Positions 54,871 through 62,621 of a DNA stretch of 64,000 bases are shown one piece after another; position 1 is the first letter of the stretch; the number at the start of each line of letters is the position of its first letter. The stretch spans positions 5,827 to 69,826 of the forward strand of contig JAJDUT010000114.1 of NCBI GenBank assembly GCA_022826515.1. The letters are read 5' to 3'. This stretch comes from Candidatus Latescibacterota bacterium. Its GTDB lineage: Bacteria > Latescibacterota > UBA2968 > UBA8231. The notes beneath the pieces are model-generated. The model made no database searches, had not been told where the DNA came from, and was given only the letters and a program-made list of their open reading frames with translations. A program made the position numbers and the translations under genes.

Positions 54871-54905
54871 AAAGAGGGGGACGGGCGATGTCCGTCCCCC
54901 TCTTT
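54871..54905. terminator. Bidirectional intrinsic terminator between the TonB receptor and ilvN
   Basis: A perfect 14-base stem (54871-54884 with 54892-54905) and a 7-base loop. The arms start AAAGAGGGGGACGG; five Ts follow in the plus direction. It begins immediately after the ilvN stop and 17 bases after the receptor stop, so it can end both convergent transcripts. Confidence 0.9.
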
Positions 54906-55484
54906 TTATGTCGGCTTGTTGCCGCGGGCCATGACTACCTTGCCGGTGCGAACCATTTCCTTGAGATCGAATTTGCTCAACAGCGATTCGAGGGCATCCA
55001 TCTTCTCGGTAGTGCCGGTGGCCTCGATGGTGATGGTGGCCTCTGAGATATCGACCGTCTTGCCGCGAAAAACCTCGGTAATCTGCAAAACTTCGGTGCG
55101 CTCTTCGACCGAGCAGCCGACTTTGAAGAGTGCTAACTCGCGGGTGATGGCATCGTCGGCCGAGTGGTCTTTGGCGTGGATGACATCGACTAGCTTGTTG
55201 AGCTGAAGAATGATTTGGTTCAACTCGGCAGCGGGGCCAATGCTGGTGATGGTCATGCGCGAGCACTGGGGGATGTGGGCCGGCGAAACGACTAGGTTTT
55301 CGATGTTGTAGGCCCGACGGGCAAAGCACTGGGCGATTCTCACTAGGACGCCGGGACGGTCGTTGACCAATAGGCCGATGGTAGTCTTCTGTTGGGGTTC
55401 GGTCAGCCTGAGTTGTGGCGCGTCCACCGCCTCTTGGCGAGCATTGAGGTCGGCGGCGGCAAAGTCAATGGCAGTCGTAGGCAT
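54906..55484 (-). CDS. ilvN: Acetolactate synthase small (regulatory) subunit
   Basis: Regulatory partner of IlvB; binds branched-chain amino acids for feedback inhibition. From the ATG at 55484 it has 192 residues. The ACT domain is IGLLVNDRPGVLVRIAQCFARRAYNIENL with SRMTITSIGPAAELNQIILQLNKLVDV in successive segments, and a C-terminal domain (LFKVGCSVEERTEVLQI, IEATGTTEKMDALESLL). Its ATG overlaps the ilvB stop by one base (TAATG). An N-terminal extension of about 30 residues precedes the ACT domain. Confidence 0.94.
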   Translation of the reverse strand: MPTTAIDFAAADLNARQEAVDAPQLRLTEPQQKTTIGLLVNDRPGVLVRIAQCFARRAYNIENLVVSPAHIPQCSRMTITSIGPAAELNQIILQLNKLVDVIHAKDHSADDAITRELALFKVGCSVEERTEVLQITEVFRGKTVDISEATITIEATGTTEKMDALESLLSKFDLKEMVRTGKVVMARGNKPT

Positions 55485-57202
55485 TAGGTGCTTCCTTTGG
55501 GTTGGGCCAGTTTCTGCTTGGGAGCCTCGATCAGCATATCGGTGAGCGCGGCTCCGGCGGGAATCATCGGGAAGACGTTGTCTTCTTTTTCGCATTCGGC
55601 GTGGATGACGCAGGGGCCTTCGTCGTAGTCGAGAGCCTGCCTGAGGACCTTGTCAATGTCGGCGGTGCGCCGGATGCGGAAGCCCTTAGCGCCGTAGGAT
55701 TCGGCCAGCTTGACGAAGTCGGGGTTGCCTTCTAGATCGACGCCAGAGAGGCGATTGTCGAAGAACAGATTCTGCCACTGGCGGACCATCCCTAGGTACT
55801 TGTTGTCGAGGACTAGGATCTTAATCGGCAGCCGATGGACGACGGCGGTGGCTAGCTCGCACAGGGTCATCTGGAAGCCGCCGTCGCCGCAGATGGCGAC
55901 TACGGTCTCTTCGGGGCGGCCAAACTGAGCACCGACGGCCGCGGGAAAGCCAAAGCCCATGGTGCCAGCGCCGCCGGAGGAAAGCCATTGGCGGTGGTGG
56001 GCTGTCTTGTAGAACTGAGCCGCCCACATCTGGTGCTGGCCGACATCGGTAGTCACCACGGCGCGGCCAGCGGTCAGCTCGTACAGGCGGTCGATGATAG
56101 TCTGCATCTTGAGGCCGCCACGCTTGCCGTATTTGAGCGGGTACTTCGTCTTCCACTCGTCGATCTGGGCCAGCCAAGCTGCCGTGTCAATCGGCTCGAT
56201 GTAGTTGATTAGCTCTTCGAGCACTTGGCGCGCATCGCCTTCGATAAAAACGTCGGGCATGACCACTTTGCCGTATTCGGCTGGGTCAATGTCGATGTGG
56301 ATCTTTTTCGCGTCTGGACAGAATTCCGAGAGCTTGCCGGTGATGCGGTCGTCCCAGCGCCCCCCTACCGACATAATCAGGTCGCAGCCGACGACGGCCT
56401 TGTTGGCATAGGCCGTGCCGTGCATGCCGAGCATACCCACCGAAAGCGCGTGCTGCTCGGGGAACGCCCCCTTGCCGAGCAGGGTGTTGGTCACTGGCAT
56501 CCGCGTCTTTTCGGCAAAGGCCTTGGCCACCTCGTGCGCGCCCGAGGCGATGCAGCCGCCGCCCAAGTAGAGCAGGGGGCGCTTGCTGCGGCGCAGAAGA
56601 ATGGCGGCGGCTTCGAGCAGTTCGGGCGCGGGCTTGGTCTGCCAAGTGTAACCGGGCAGGTACACCTTCTCTGGAAAGTCAGTGGTGCATTCGGGGAAGG
56701 GGTCGCCTTGGGTGACGTCCTTGGGCAGATCGACGAGCACTGGCCCCTGTCGGCCGGTGGTGGCGATGTGGAATGCCTCGGTCATCACGCGGGGGATATC
56801 GTTGGGGTCCCTGACCAGATAGGAATGCTTGACGACGGGCATGGAGATGCCGAAGACATCGGCCTCCTGAAAGGCGTCTTTGCCGAGCATGGGGGTGACG
56901 GTTTGGCCGGTGAGAGCGATGACGGGCGCGGAATCCATCAGCGCGGTTAGCAGGCCGGTGATGGTGTTGGTTGCGCCCGGGCCGGAGGTTACGAGGACGA
57001 CACCGGGCTTGCCGGTGGCGCGGGCGTAGCCGTCGGCCATGTGGGTTGCACCTTGCTCGTGCCGGGTGAGGACGAAGCGGATCTGCTCGGAGTTGAGTAG
57101 CGCGTCGAAGATGGGCATGGCCGCGCCGCCCGGATGGCCGAAGACGTACTCGACGCCGAAGCGATCGAGCGCTTCGATGACTTTGTCGGCTCCTCTCGCC
57201 AT
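55484..57202 (-). CDS. ilvB: Acetolactate synthase large (catalytic) subunit
   Basis: Thiamine-diphosphate enzyme making acetolactate or acetohydroxybutyrate, first common step of branched-chain amino acid synthesis. The 572-residue protein has the catalytic glutamate in RHEQGATHMADGYARATGKPG (E49), GPGATNTITGLLTALMDSAP, ALTGQTVTPMLGKDAFQE, GMLGMHGTAYANKAV and the diphosphate/Mg site GDGGFQMTLCELATAV ... DNKYLGMVRQWQ. Complete. Coupled to ilvN; a good promoter lies upstream. No ilvC or leuA follows. Confidence 0.96.
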   Translation of the reverse strand: MARGADKVIEALDRFGVEYVFGHPGGAAMPIFDALLNSEQIRFVLTRHEQGATHMADGYARATGKPGVVLVTSGPGATNTITGLLTALMDSAPVIALTGQTVTPMLGKDAFQEADVFGISMPVVKHSYLVRDPNDIPRVMTEAFHIATTGRQGPVLVDLPKDVTQGDPFPECTTDFPEKVYLPGYTWQTKPAPELLEAAAILLRRSKRPLLYLGGGCIASGAHEVAKAFAEKTRMPVTNTLLGKGAFPEQHALSVGMLGMHGTAYANKAVVGCDLIMSVGGRWDDRITGKLSEFCPDAKKIHIDIDPAEYGKVVMPDVFIEGDARQVLEELINYIEPIDTAAWLAQIDEWKTKYPLKYGKRGGLKMQTIIDRLYELTAGRAVVTTDVGQHQMWAAQFYKTAHHRQWLSSGGAGTMGFGFPAAVGAQFGRPEETVVAICGDGGFQMTLCELATAVVHRLPIKILVLDNKYLGMVRQWQNLFFDNRLSGVDLEGNPDFVKLAESYGAKGFRIRRTADIDKVLRQALDYDEGPCVIHAECEKEDNVFPMIPAGAALTDMLIEAPKQKLAQPKGST

Positions 57203-57260
57203 GTCAATTTCTCCCTAAAAATGGATGGTTTGAGAATTATTATGTAACTAACTTGAGCAA

Positions 57261-57289
57261 AGTATAGGCAAAAATGGCGATAATGACAA
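57261..57289 (-). promoter_or_regulatory. Promoter of ilvBN
   Basis: On the minus strand TTGTCA (57284-57289), 17 bases, TATACT (57261-57266); transcription would start about 50 bases before the ilvB ATG. No leader peptide rich in Ile, Leu or Val is evident in that short leader. Confidence 0.6.
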
Positions 57290-57374
57290 GAAGGAGAGAA
57301 AAATTTGGACGATTTGTAACGAAAAGGGAGAGAACGTAGGGCTAGGCTTAGAGGCTGTTGCAGGGCGGTAAAGG

Positions 57375-57406
57375 TATCCGCAGATGAACGCAGATGAGTG
57401 CAGATG
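57375..57406. repeat. Short repeat of CGCAGATGA units
   Basis: TATCCGCAGATGAACG followed by two further GCAGATG copies. A near-identical tract occurs at 58567-58599, in the same position relative to the next dipeptidase gene. Neither is in a coding frame. Confidence 0.7.
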
Positions 57407-57446
57407 TAGGATGGCCTTGCTTGGGGGCGGAATTTCCAGAGAGCTT

Positions 57447-58535
57447 CTAAGAGCGGCTCCACACGTCCTTGAAGAACCGGATCCAGTTACCGGAGAAAAT
57501 GCCGGCGATGTCTGCTGGCGAGTAGCCACGGCGCGCGAGAATGGGCTGGAGCTTTTGCAGATCGGCGATGGTGTTGAGATCGCGCGGGGCTTGCTCGGTG
57601 CCGAAGCCGCCGTCGAGATCGGTGCCAATGCCGCAGTGGCGCGAAGTGCCCAAAAGCTGACAGATGTGGTCGATGTGGTCGGCCACGGTTGCCAACGTGG
57701 CGTTGGTCAGTTGTTCAAAGGCGGGGACTTTGCGCTGCCAGCCCGGGTCGAGCATCCAGGCGTCGAAAGCCGCGCCGATGACCCCATCGCGCTCGGCGAT
57801 GGAGCGGATCATTTCGTCGGTGAGCTGGCGCTGGCCGGGGACGAGGGCGCGACAATTGTGGTGCGAAGCGCAGACCGGGCCGTCGTACAATTCCAAGAGC
57901 TCCCAGTGGGCTTGGTCGGTCAAATGGGTCAAGTCGATGATGATGTCGGCCGCTTTGAGCGCGTCGAGCAGGGGTTTGGCCGGCGGCAGCAGTCCGCCTT
58001 CGGTGCCGGTGCCGTGCGAATAGGTGCTGGTGCCGTAATGCGAGATCGACACTAGGCGCAAGCCGAGCTCGCGCCATTCGGGCACTTGGTCTGGGCCTAA
58101 AATGGGATCGGCACTTTCCATGGCGAGGATCAGGCCGAAGGGGGTCGTTGGGTCGGGGTTTTGCCAAGCGGCGATGATTTCGTCCAGATCCCCGATGCTT
58201 TTGACGAAGCGGAGCAAACCTGCGCGTTCGAGTGCTTGGTAGTACGCCAAGTGTCCGCGGCCGACGCCGTGGCATTGGGCTTGGCAGTACATGCCGGTGC
58301 GGGTCCAGCGGTCGTTTGGGTCCAGGCGCGACATCACTGTGCCGCAGAAGAGGCCGACTTTGCCTCGGCGCAGTTCGGGGAAGGTCACTGTGCAGGAGCC
58401 GAAGCCCTCCATAGTCTGCACGGAGTCGTGGACGCGCACAGTGGCTGCCTTTTGCGTTAGGTCGCGGTTGATTTGCAGGGCGGAGAAGGATAGATCGAGA
58501 TGGCTGTCGAGGATCAGTGGGCGCGCGTCGGTCAT
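57447..58535 (-). CDS. M19-family (renal-type) dipeptidase, copy A
   Basis: A 362-residue zinc dipeptidase, normally hydrolysing dipeptides including those with a D-residue. Metal-site motifs: ILDSHLDLSFSA (HxD), LAMESADPIL (bridging Glu), SHYGTSTYSHGTG, CASHHNCRALVPGQRQLTDEMI, and GTDLDGGFGTEQ (Asp). No signal peptide is seen, so it is probably cytoplasmic. It follows another M19 gene on the same strand after 76 bases that include a CGCAGATG repeat. A duplicate pair suggests different peptide specificities. Confidence 0.88.
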   Translation of the reverse strand: MTDARPLILDSHLDLSFSALQINRDLTQKAATVRVHDSVQTMEGFGSCTVTFPELRRGKVGLFCGTVMSRLDPNDRWTRTGMYCQAQCHGVGRGHLAYYQALERAGLLRFVKSIGDLDEIIAAWQNPDPTTPFGLILAMESADPILGPDQVPEWRELGLRLVSISHYGTSTYSHGTGTEGGLLPPAKPLLDALKAADIIIDLTHLTDQAHWELLELYDGPVCASHHNCRALVPGQRQLTDEMIRSIAERDGVIGAAFDAWMLDPGWQRKVPAFEQLTNATLATVADHIDHICQLLGTSRHCGIGTDLDGGFGTEQAPRDLNTIADLQKLQPILARRGYSPADIAGIFSGNWIRFFKDVWSRS

Positions 58536-58566
58536 TGTATGACAATCCTGTTGGTGGGGCGTGAAT

Positions 58567-58599
58567 TATCCGCAGATGAGCACAGATGGGCGCAGAGTG
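58567..58599. repeat. Second CGCAGATG repeat tract
   Basis: TATCCGCAGATGAGCACAG and further degenerate GCAGATG copies, matching 57375-57406 in its first 14 bases. It lies in the gap between the two dipeptidase genes. Confidence 0.7.
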
Positions 58600-58611
58600 A
58601 TTGGTTCAAGG

Positions 58612-59748
58612 CTATTGCTCCCAGGCTTGGCGGAAAAAGCGTGTGAGGTTGCCGTGGGCTATGGCCGCAATGTCGTCGGTTGAGTAGCCCCGCCGGTCGA
58701 GGATGTCGAGGAAGCGCTGTAGGTCGGCAATGGTGTCGTAATCAATGGGTGCCATTTCGCGCCCGAAGCCGCCGTCGAGGTCGGAGCCGATGGCGACGTG
58801 ATCGCAGTTGCCGACGAGCTGGCAGATGTGGTCGATGTGATCGACGACGGCCGACATGGAGCGGCGGGCGGTTTGCGGATAGGTCGCTGGGTCGTCGAAG
58901 TTGATCTCGGGATTGAGCATGAACTCGGCGAAGACCGCGCCGATGACGCCGCCGCGCTCGGCGATGGCTTGGATCATCTCGTCGCTGAGGTGGCGCTGGC
59001 CGGGGACGAGGGCGCGGCAATTGCAGTGGCTGGCGTGGACGGGACCTTGCCAGTAGTCCAAAAGTTGCCAGAAGACCAAGTCCGAGGCGTGGGTTAGGTC
59101 GAGGGCGATGTTCGTTGCGGCGAGGGCGTCGAGCAGGGGATAGGCGTCGGCGTACAGCCCGCCGCGGGTGCCGGTACCGTGGCCCCAAGTATTGGCACCA
59201 AAATGCGTCAGCCCCACCGAGCGCAGGCCCTGTTCCCACCACCAACTTACTTGCTCAGGGTCTAAGATGGGATCGGCGCTTTCCATGCTTAGGATCAGGC
59301 CAATCGGAGTCGTTGAGTCGGGATTTTGCCAAGCGGCAATGGCCGCGTCGAGATCGTTTGTGTCGCGGATGAAGCGCAGTTGGCCCTCGCGCTCTAGCGC
59401 TCTGTAATAGTAAAGATGCGATTGGCCCATGGCGTGGGCTGCTTCTTGGGATCTCATGCCGTCGTCGAGGAGGCCGGTGGGCATCTGCACTCGGCACATG
59501 ATGGTCGAGAGCGCGATGCCGACGCGGCCTTGGCGCATCTGCGGCAGGGATACGGTGGCAGTGCCGCGCGAGGTGCTTTCGGGGCGTTTTCTGTCGCGCA
59601 GCGAGTCGGGGTGTGAAGGGCCTGGAGGCTTGGGGTCTTCGCGCTCGCGCAGGATATGGACATCTTGGGTGAGGTCGCGGCGGTGGTGCAGGGCGTTGAA
59701 GGCCAAGTCGAGGTGGCCGTCGATGATGAGCATGGGGCGATCGGGCAT
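58612..59748 (-). CDS. M19-family dipeptidase, copy B
   Basis: A 378-residue paralogue of copy A. Motifs: IIDGHLDLAFNALHHRRDLTQ (HxD), LSMESADPIL, LTHFGANTWGHGTGTRGG, HASHCNCRALVPGQRHLSDEMI and GSDLDGGFGREM. Compared with copy A it carries an extra proline- and charge-rich insertion after residue 35 (EREDPKPPGPSHPDSLRDRK). It lies 18 bases downstream of a mandelate-racemase-like gene on the same strand, with which it may be transcribed. Confidence 0.88.
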   Translation of the reverse strand: MPDRPMLIIDGHLDLAFNALHHRRDLTQDVHILREREDPKPPGPSHPDSLRDRKRPESTSRGTATVSLPQMRQGRVGIALSTIMCRVQMPTGLLDDGMRSQEAAHAMGQSHLYYYRALEREGQLRFIRDTNDLDAAIAAWQNPDSTTPIGLILSMESADPILDPEQVSWWWEQGLRSVGLTHFGANTWGHGTGTRGGLYADAYPLLDALAATNIALDLTHASDLVFWQLLDYWQGPVHASHCNCRALVPGQRHLSDEMIQAIAERGGVIGAVFAEFMLNPEINFDDPATYPQTARRSMSAVVDHIDHICQLVGNCDHVAIGSDLDGGFGREMAPIDYDTIADLQRFLDILDRRGYSTDDIAAIAHGNLTRFFRQAWEQ

Positions 59749-59766
59749 GGTGGGGAACCTTTTGGG

Positions 59767-60879
59767 TTAATTCACTAGATACTTTTCTACTATCTCTTCA
59801 TTGATGGTCACGCCCAACCCCGGCCCCTCCGGCACGTGAACGTAGCCATCGACGACTGTGAATTTTTCGTGCGTCAGGTCGTGGCGCAAGGGTGAGTCGG
59901 CCATGCAGTATTCGAAGACCTCGCCGTGGGGGACTGCCGCCAGCCCGTGCAGGGAAGCGGCGATGGTGATGCCGCTTTTGAACGAGTGGTTGACGACCTT
60001 GCGGTGCAGGCGGTGCGCGAGGCGGCCGACCTCGACCATGGTCGAAAGCCCGCAGCGGCCCGGGTCCGGCTGAACCCAGTCGATGCGGCCATTGACGAGC
60101 AGCCGCTCAAAATCCTGATAGCGCGACTCGGCCTCACCCGTGGCGATGGGTACTGGGCTGCGCTCGCAGAGATGCGCATAGCCTGCGACATCCTCGGGAT
60201 GCAAAGGTTCTTCGAGCCAGAATATGCCGTACTCGGCGAACTGCTCGGCGCGCTTGAGACCGGTTTTCCAGTCCCACACCTGTCCAGCATCTACCAAAAT
60301 GTCCACATCCGGTCCGGCCCCCTTCCTCGCTTCGCGCACCAAGGCGATGTCGTTTGCCTCGCTCTGTCCCATCGGTCCCCAGCCGAACTTGATGGCTGTG
60401 AACCCCTCTCCGGCAAAGCGGCGGGCCAATTCGCCGGTCTCTTGCGGCGTGTCGCCGAAGAGGATGGAGCAATACGCGCGGAATTTGGTTTGATAGGGGC
60501 CGCCGAGCAGTTCGTAGGCCGGGCAATTGCGCACTTTGCCGGCAATGTCCCACAGCGCGAGATTGACGCCGGCCATGGCGTGCGTGCCCACGCCGATGCG
60601 ACCGTAGTAGTTGGCTGCTTCGAGCATGCGGGCACCGCATACGTCGATGGCCAGCGGGTCTAAGCCTTCTAGCGCGTTGGCGAGGCCATTGCTAATCTGG
60701 TGGGAGAGCGGGGCCTCGACGACGGCCTTGACCACGGTGGGAGCCGAATCAACTTCGCCCCAGCCGGTGATACCAGCATCGGTTTCTATTTGGATTAGAC
60801 AGGTGTCCTGCGTGCCGTCGCAGCGAGCGGTGACGTTGGGCAGGCGCAGGTAATGGGCTGATACGCGAGTGATTTCCAT
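59767..60879 (-). CDS. Mandelate racemase/muconate lactonizing family protein, probable acid-sugar enzyme
   Basis: A 370-residue enolase-superfamily protein. Barrel residues: K in AIKFGWGPMG, metal ligands in ILVDAGQVWDW (D), FWLEEPLHPED (E) and ATGEAESRY (E), and the catalytic histidine in VVNHSFKSGI. The Lys/His pair is of the mandelate racemase branch, in contrast to the KxK pair of the two proteins at 37317-40177, so a dehydratase or racemase of a hydroxy or sugar acid is likelier than a dipeptide epimerase. It ends with the family's PEGPGLGVTINEE. Substrate unknown. Confidence 0.88.
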   Translation of the reverse strand: MEITRVSAHYLRLPNVTARCDGTQDTCLIQIETDAGITGWGEVDSAPTVVKAVVEAPLSHQISNGLANALEGLDPLAIDVCGARMLEAANYYGRIGVGTHAMAGVNLALWDIAGKVRNCPAYELLGGPYQTKFRAYCSILFGDTPQETGELARRFAGEGFTAIKFGWGPMGQSEANDIALVREARKGAGPDVDILVDAGQVWDWKTGLKRAEQFAEYGIFWLEEPLHPEDVAGYAHLCERSPVPIATGEAESRYQDFERLLVNGRIDWVQPDPGRCGLSTMVEVGRLAHRLHRKVVNHSFKSGITIAASLHGLAAVPHGEVFEYCMADSPLRHDLTHEKFTVVDGYVHVPEGPGLGVTINEEIVEKYLVN

Positions 60880-60880
60880 A

Positions 60881-62509
60881 TTAAAAGTCGAATACGGTTT
60901 CGAGGGTCATGATTTTGTGGCGCTGTAAGCGTCGATTGGCGGAGCGTTCGAAGACGAAGCGAGTATCCCAGCGCACGGATGCGCCTTCTTTTATGTTCAG
61001 TCCAACGTCAAAGCCGTAGAAAGTGTCCTCGGTCGGCTCGAAGAAGTCGTCCCGCCCGATGCCGTCTTCTTTGGGGTTCCGGCCGATGTTGTTCTTGTGA
61101 AAATAAGCGTACGCGCGCTTGAGGTGGGGGAAGTACTTGAGCAGTTTGCGCGACAAGGATGCACTGGCGATAAGCTGCTGTTTTGGGTCGCCAGTGCCCG
61201 TCAAATACTGATAGGAAACCGAGGCGTACGCGTACGAGCCAAGTTCTGTGCCCAAGTGACCAAAGAAGCCGGAGAGGTCGTTGCTGTAGCCTAGCCTCGC
61301 ATCCTTGGCTTGGGCCTGTCCGGTGGCGAGGTCGAGATACGCGCGATCAAGTTCGTACAGCTCGTCGAAGTAGCGCGAGTCGAAATCGCGGCGGAAGTGG
61401 CGGAAGTCCAGTTGGCCGTTGAGCGGGCCTAAAGTCAACCACAGGCCCGGGGCGGCGATGCCGAACCCAGTCGCTTGGCGATTGCCGGGGTAAACGCCCT
61501 GCTGTTGCGCCTCAAAGCTGGAAAGTCCGTCGTCGTCGTCAATTAACATGGCGAATTGGCCGTAGAGCTTGAGTTCTAGGCCTAGGTCGCGGACGAGCGG
61601 ATAGGCCAGGTCCACGCCCAAGATCGAAAAGAAGTCTTGGCCAACGCGATTTCTGTTGAAGGGCTTGTGTCGGTCCACGTCTTGGTCTATTGGGAAGGCG
61701 TTGCCGTAATTGGCGTTGAGCCCCAACAAGGCGGAGGCGATGTCAGCGGAGAGGCCACTGCCGGCGTCGGCGTCGATGATGCCGTCGTTGTCGTCGTCGC
61801 TGTCGATGTGGTCGGGCACGCCGTCGGAATCGTTGTCGAGGGCAAAATCGCCGTCTTCTGGGAAGGCGTCAATGGGGTCGGGCACGCCGTCGGAATCGCT
61901 GTCGCGCAGGCCGCTGTACTGGTCGAGATCGGCCACAAAGGTCACACCCACCTCGAGGTCGGCGGCGTAGCCAATGGTCCGCAGTCCGATGAGCGCGCCG
62001 CCCTCTTGGAAGTCTTGGAGGTTGTTGATCACTCCTTCGAGTCCGATATTAGTGCCAGCGAAATTGGCGATGCGGAACTGGAGTCCGGTTTTCTTGATGC
62101 CGGGATAGTGCAGGGTGTTGCGGTAGTTGTCCATGATGAGGCCGTATCCCAACGTCACGTTGTCGAGCGCGCCGATTTTGATGTAAACCGCGTCGTTGGG
62201 ACGGCCATAGCGCACGTAGTAGATCTTGCGCAAGATCGAGTCGAAAGTTTGAGTTGACGAGCCAGCCTCCCAGCCGCGTGACCCGAGGTCGCCATTGCGT
62301 TCGACAAACAGCTCTAAGTCGAGGCCAATGCCCATGCGGCCTAGCGGGAAGTCGGGCCGGAGGCTGAGGCGATATAGCTGCTCTTGATCGACGGTGACGC
62401 TGCCCATGCTGAGCGAGTAGCCAAACATGGCCACCGAGGGCTGGGCTGAGGAGATGACCGGATAGGACAAGAGCAGTAAGACCAAGGCGCGATTGCAGCG
62501 AAAATTCAT
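60881..62509 (-). CDS. Outer-membrane barrel protein with inserted thrombospondin type-3-like calcium repeats
   Basis: A 542-residue exported protein; the ATG at 62509 gives a clear signal peptide (ALVLLLLSYPVISSAQ), while the longer frame to 62719 crosses a divergent gene and is rejected. Many short amphipathic strands suggest a barrel (GIGLDLELFVERNG, YASVSYQYLTG, ending METVFDF-like with a terminal Phe). At residues about 205-250 lie calcium-binding DxDxDGxxD repeats (DSDSDGVPDPIDAFPEDGD, DNDSDGVPDHIDSDDDNDG), as in OmpA-type and surface proteins of FCB bacteria. Insertion of such repeats inside a barrel suggests a calcium-bound surface loop. Function unknown. Confidence 0.75.
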   Translation of the reverse strand: MNFRCNRALVLLLLSYPVISSAQPSVAMFGYSLSMGSVTVDQEQLYRLSLRPDFPLGRMGIGLDLELFVERNGDLGSRGWEAGSSTQTFDSILRKIYYVRYGRPNDAVYIKIGALDNVTLGYGLIMDNYRNTLHYPGIKKTGLQFRIANFAGTNIGLEGVINNLQDFQEGGALIGLRTIGYAADLEVGVTFVADLDQYSGLRDSDSDGVPDPIDAFPEDGDFALDNDSDGVPDHIDSDDDNDGIIDADAGSGLSADIASALLGLNANYGNAFPIDQDVDRHKPFNRNRVGQDFFSILGVDLAYPLVRDLGLELKLYGQFAMLIDDDDGLSSFEAQQQGVYPGNRQATGFGIAAPGLWLTLGPLNGQLDFRHFRRDFDSRYFDELYELDRAYLDLATGQAQAKDARLGYSNDLSGFFGHLGTELGSYAYASVSYQYLTGTGDPKQQLIASASLSRKLLKYFPHLKRAYAYFHKNNIGRNPKEDGIGRDDFFEPTEDTFYGFDVGLNIKEGASVRWDTRFVFERSANRRLQRHKIMTLETVFDF

Positions 62510-62560
62510 ATAGGGAAGATGCGGTCGCTGGGCCGCGTGTGCAATGGCAAGGCGGTCCTT

Positions 62561-62589
62561 TTGTGCGCCGCAAACGACAACGATATAAA
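62561..62589 (+). promoter_or_regulatory. Candidate promoter of the acyl-CoA synthetase gene
   Basis: TTGTGC (62561-62566), 17 bases, TATAAA (62584-62589), about 33 bases before the ATG at 62622. Confidence 0.5.
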
Positions 62590-62605
62590 TCACTCCATAA
62601 ATCAC
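62585..62605. promoter_or_regulatory. Direct repeat ATAAATCAC, candidate operator
   Basis: Two exact 9-base copies (62585-62593, 62597-62605) with a 12-base period overlap the -10 of the synthetase promoter and lie upstream of the divergent barrel gene. The arrangement fits a regulator binding two sites on one DNA face; no regulator is adjacent. Confidence 0.45.
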
Positions 62606-62621
62606 TAGAAAGAGGTTTGCG

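Noticed and set aside
59767..60879. Assignment of this gene as an L-Ala-D/L-Glu dipeptide epimerase because of adjacent dipeptidases
   Set aside because: Epimerases of that type use a KxK and KxD lysine pair; this protein has a single Lys with a His on the other face, as in mandelate racemase relatives.
61637..62257. 206-codon plus-strand frame rich in Val, Gly and Glu
   Set aside because: It is antisense to the calcium-repeat barrel gene; its odd composition mirrors the DSDG repeats.
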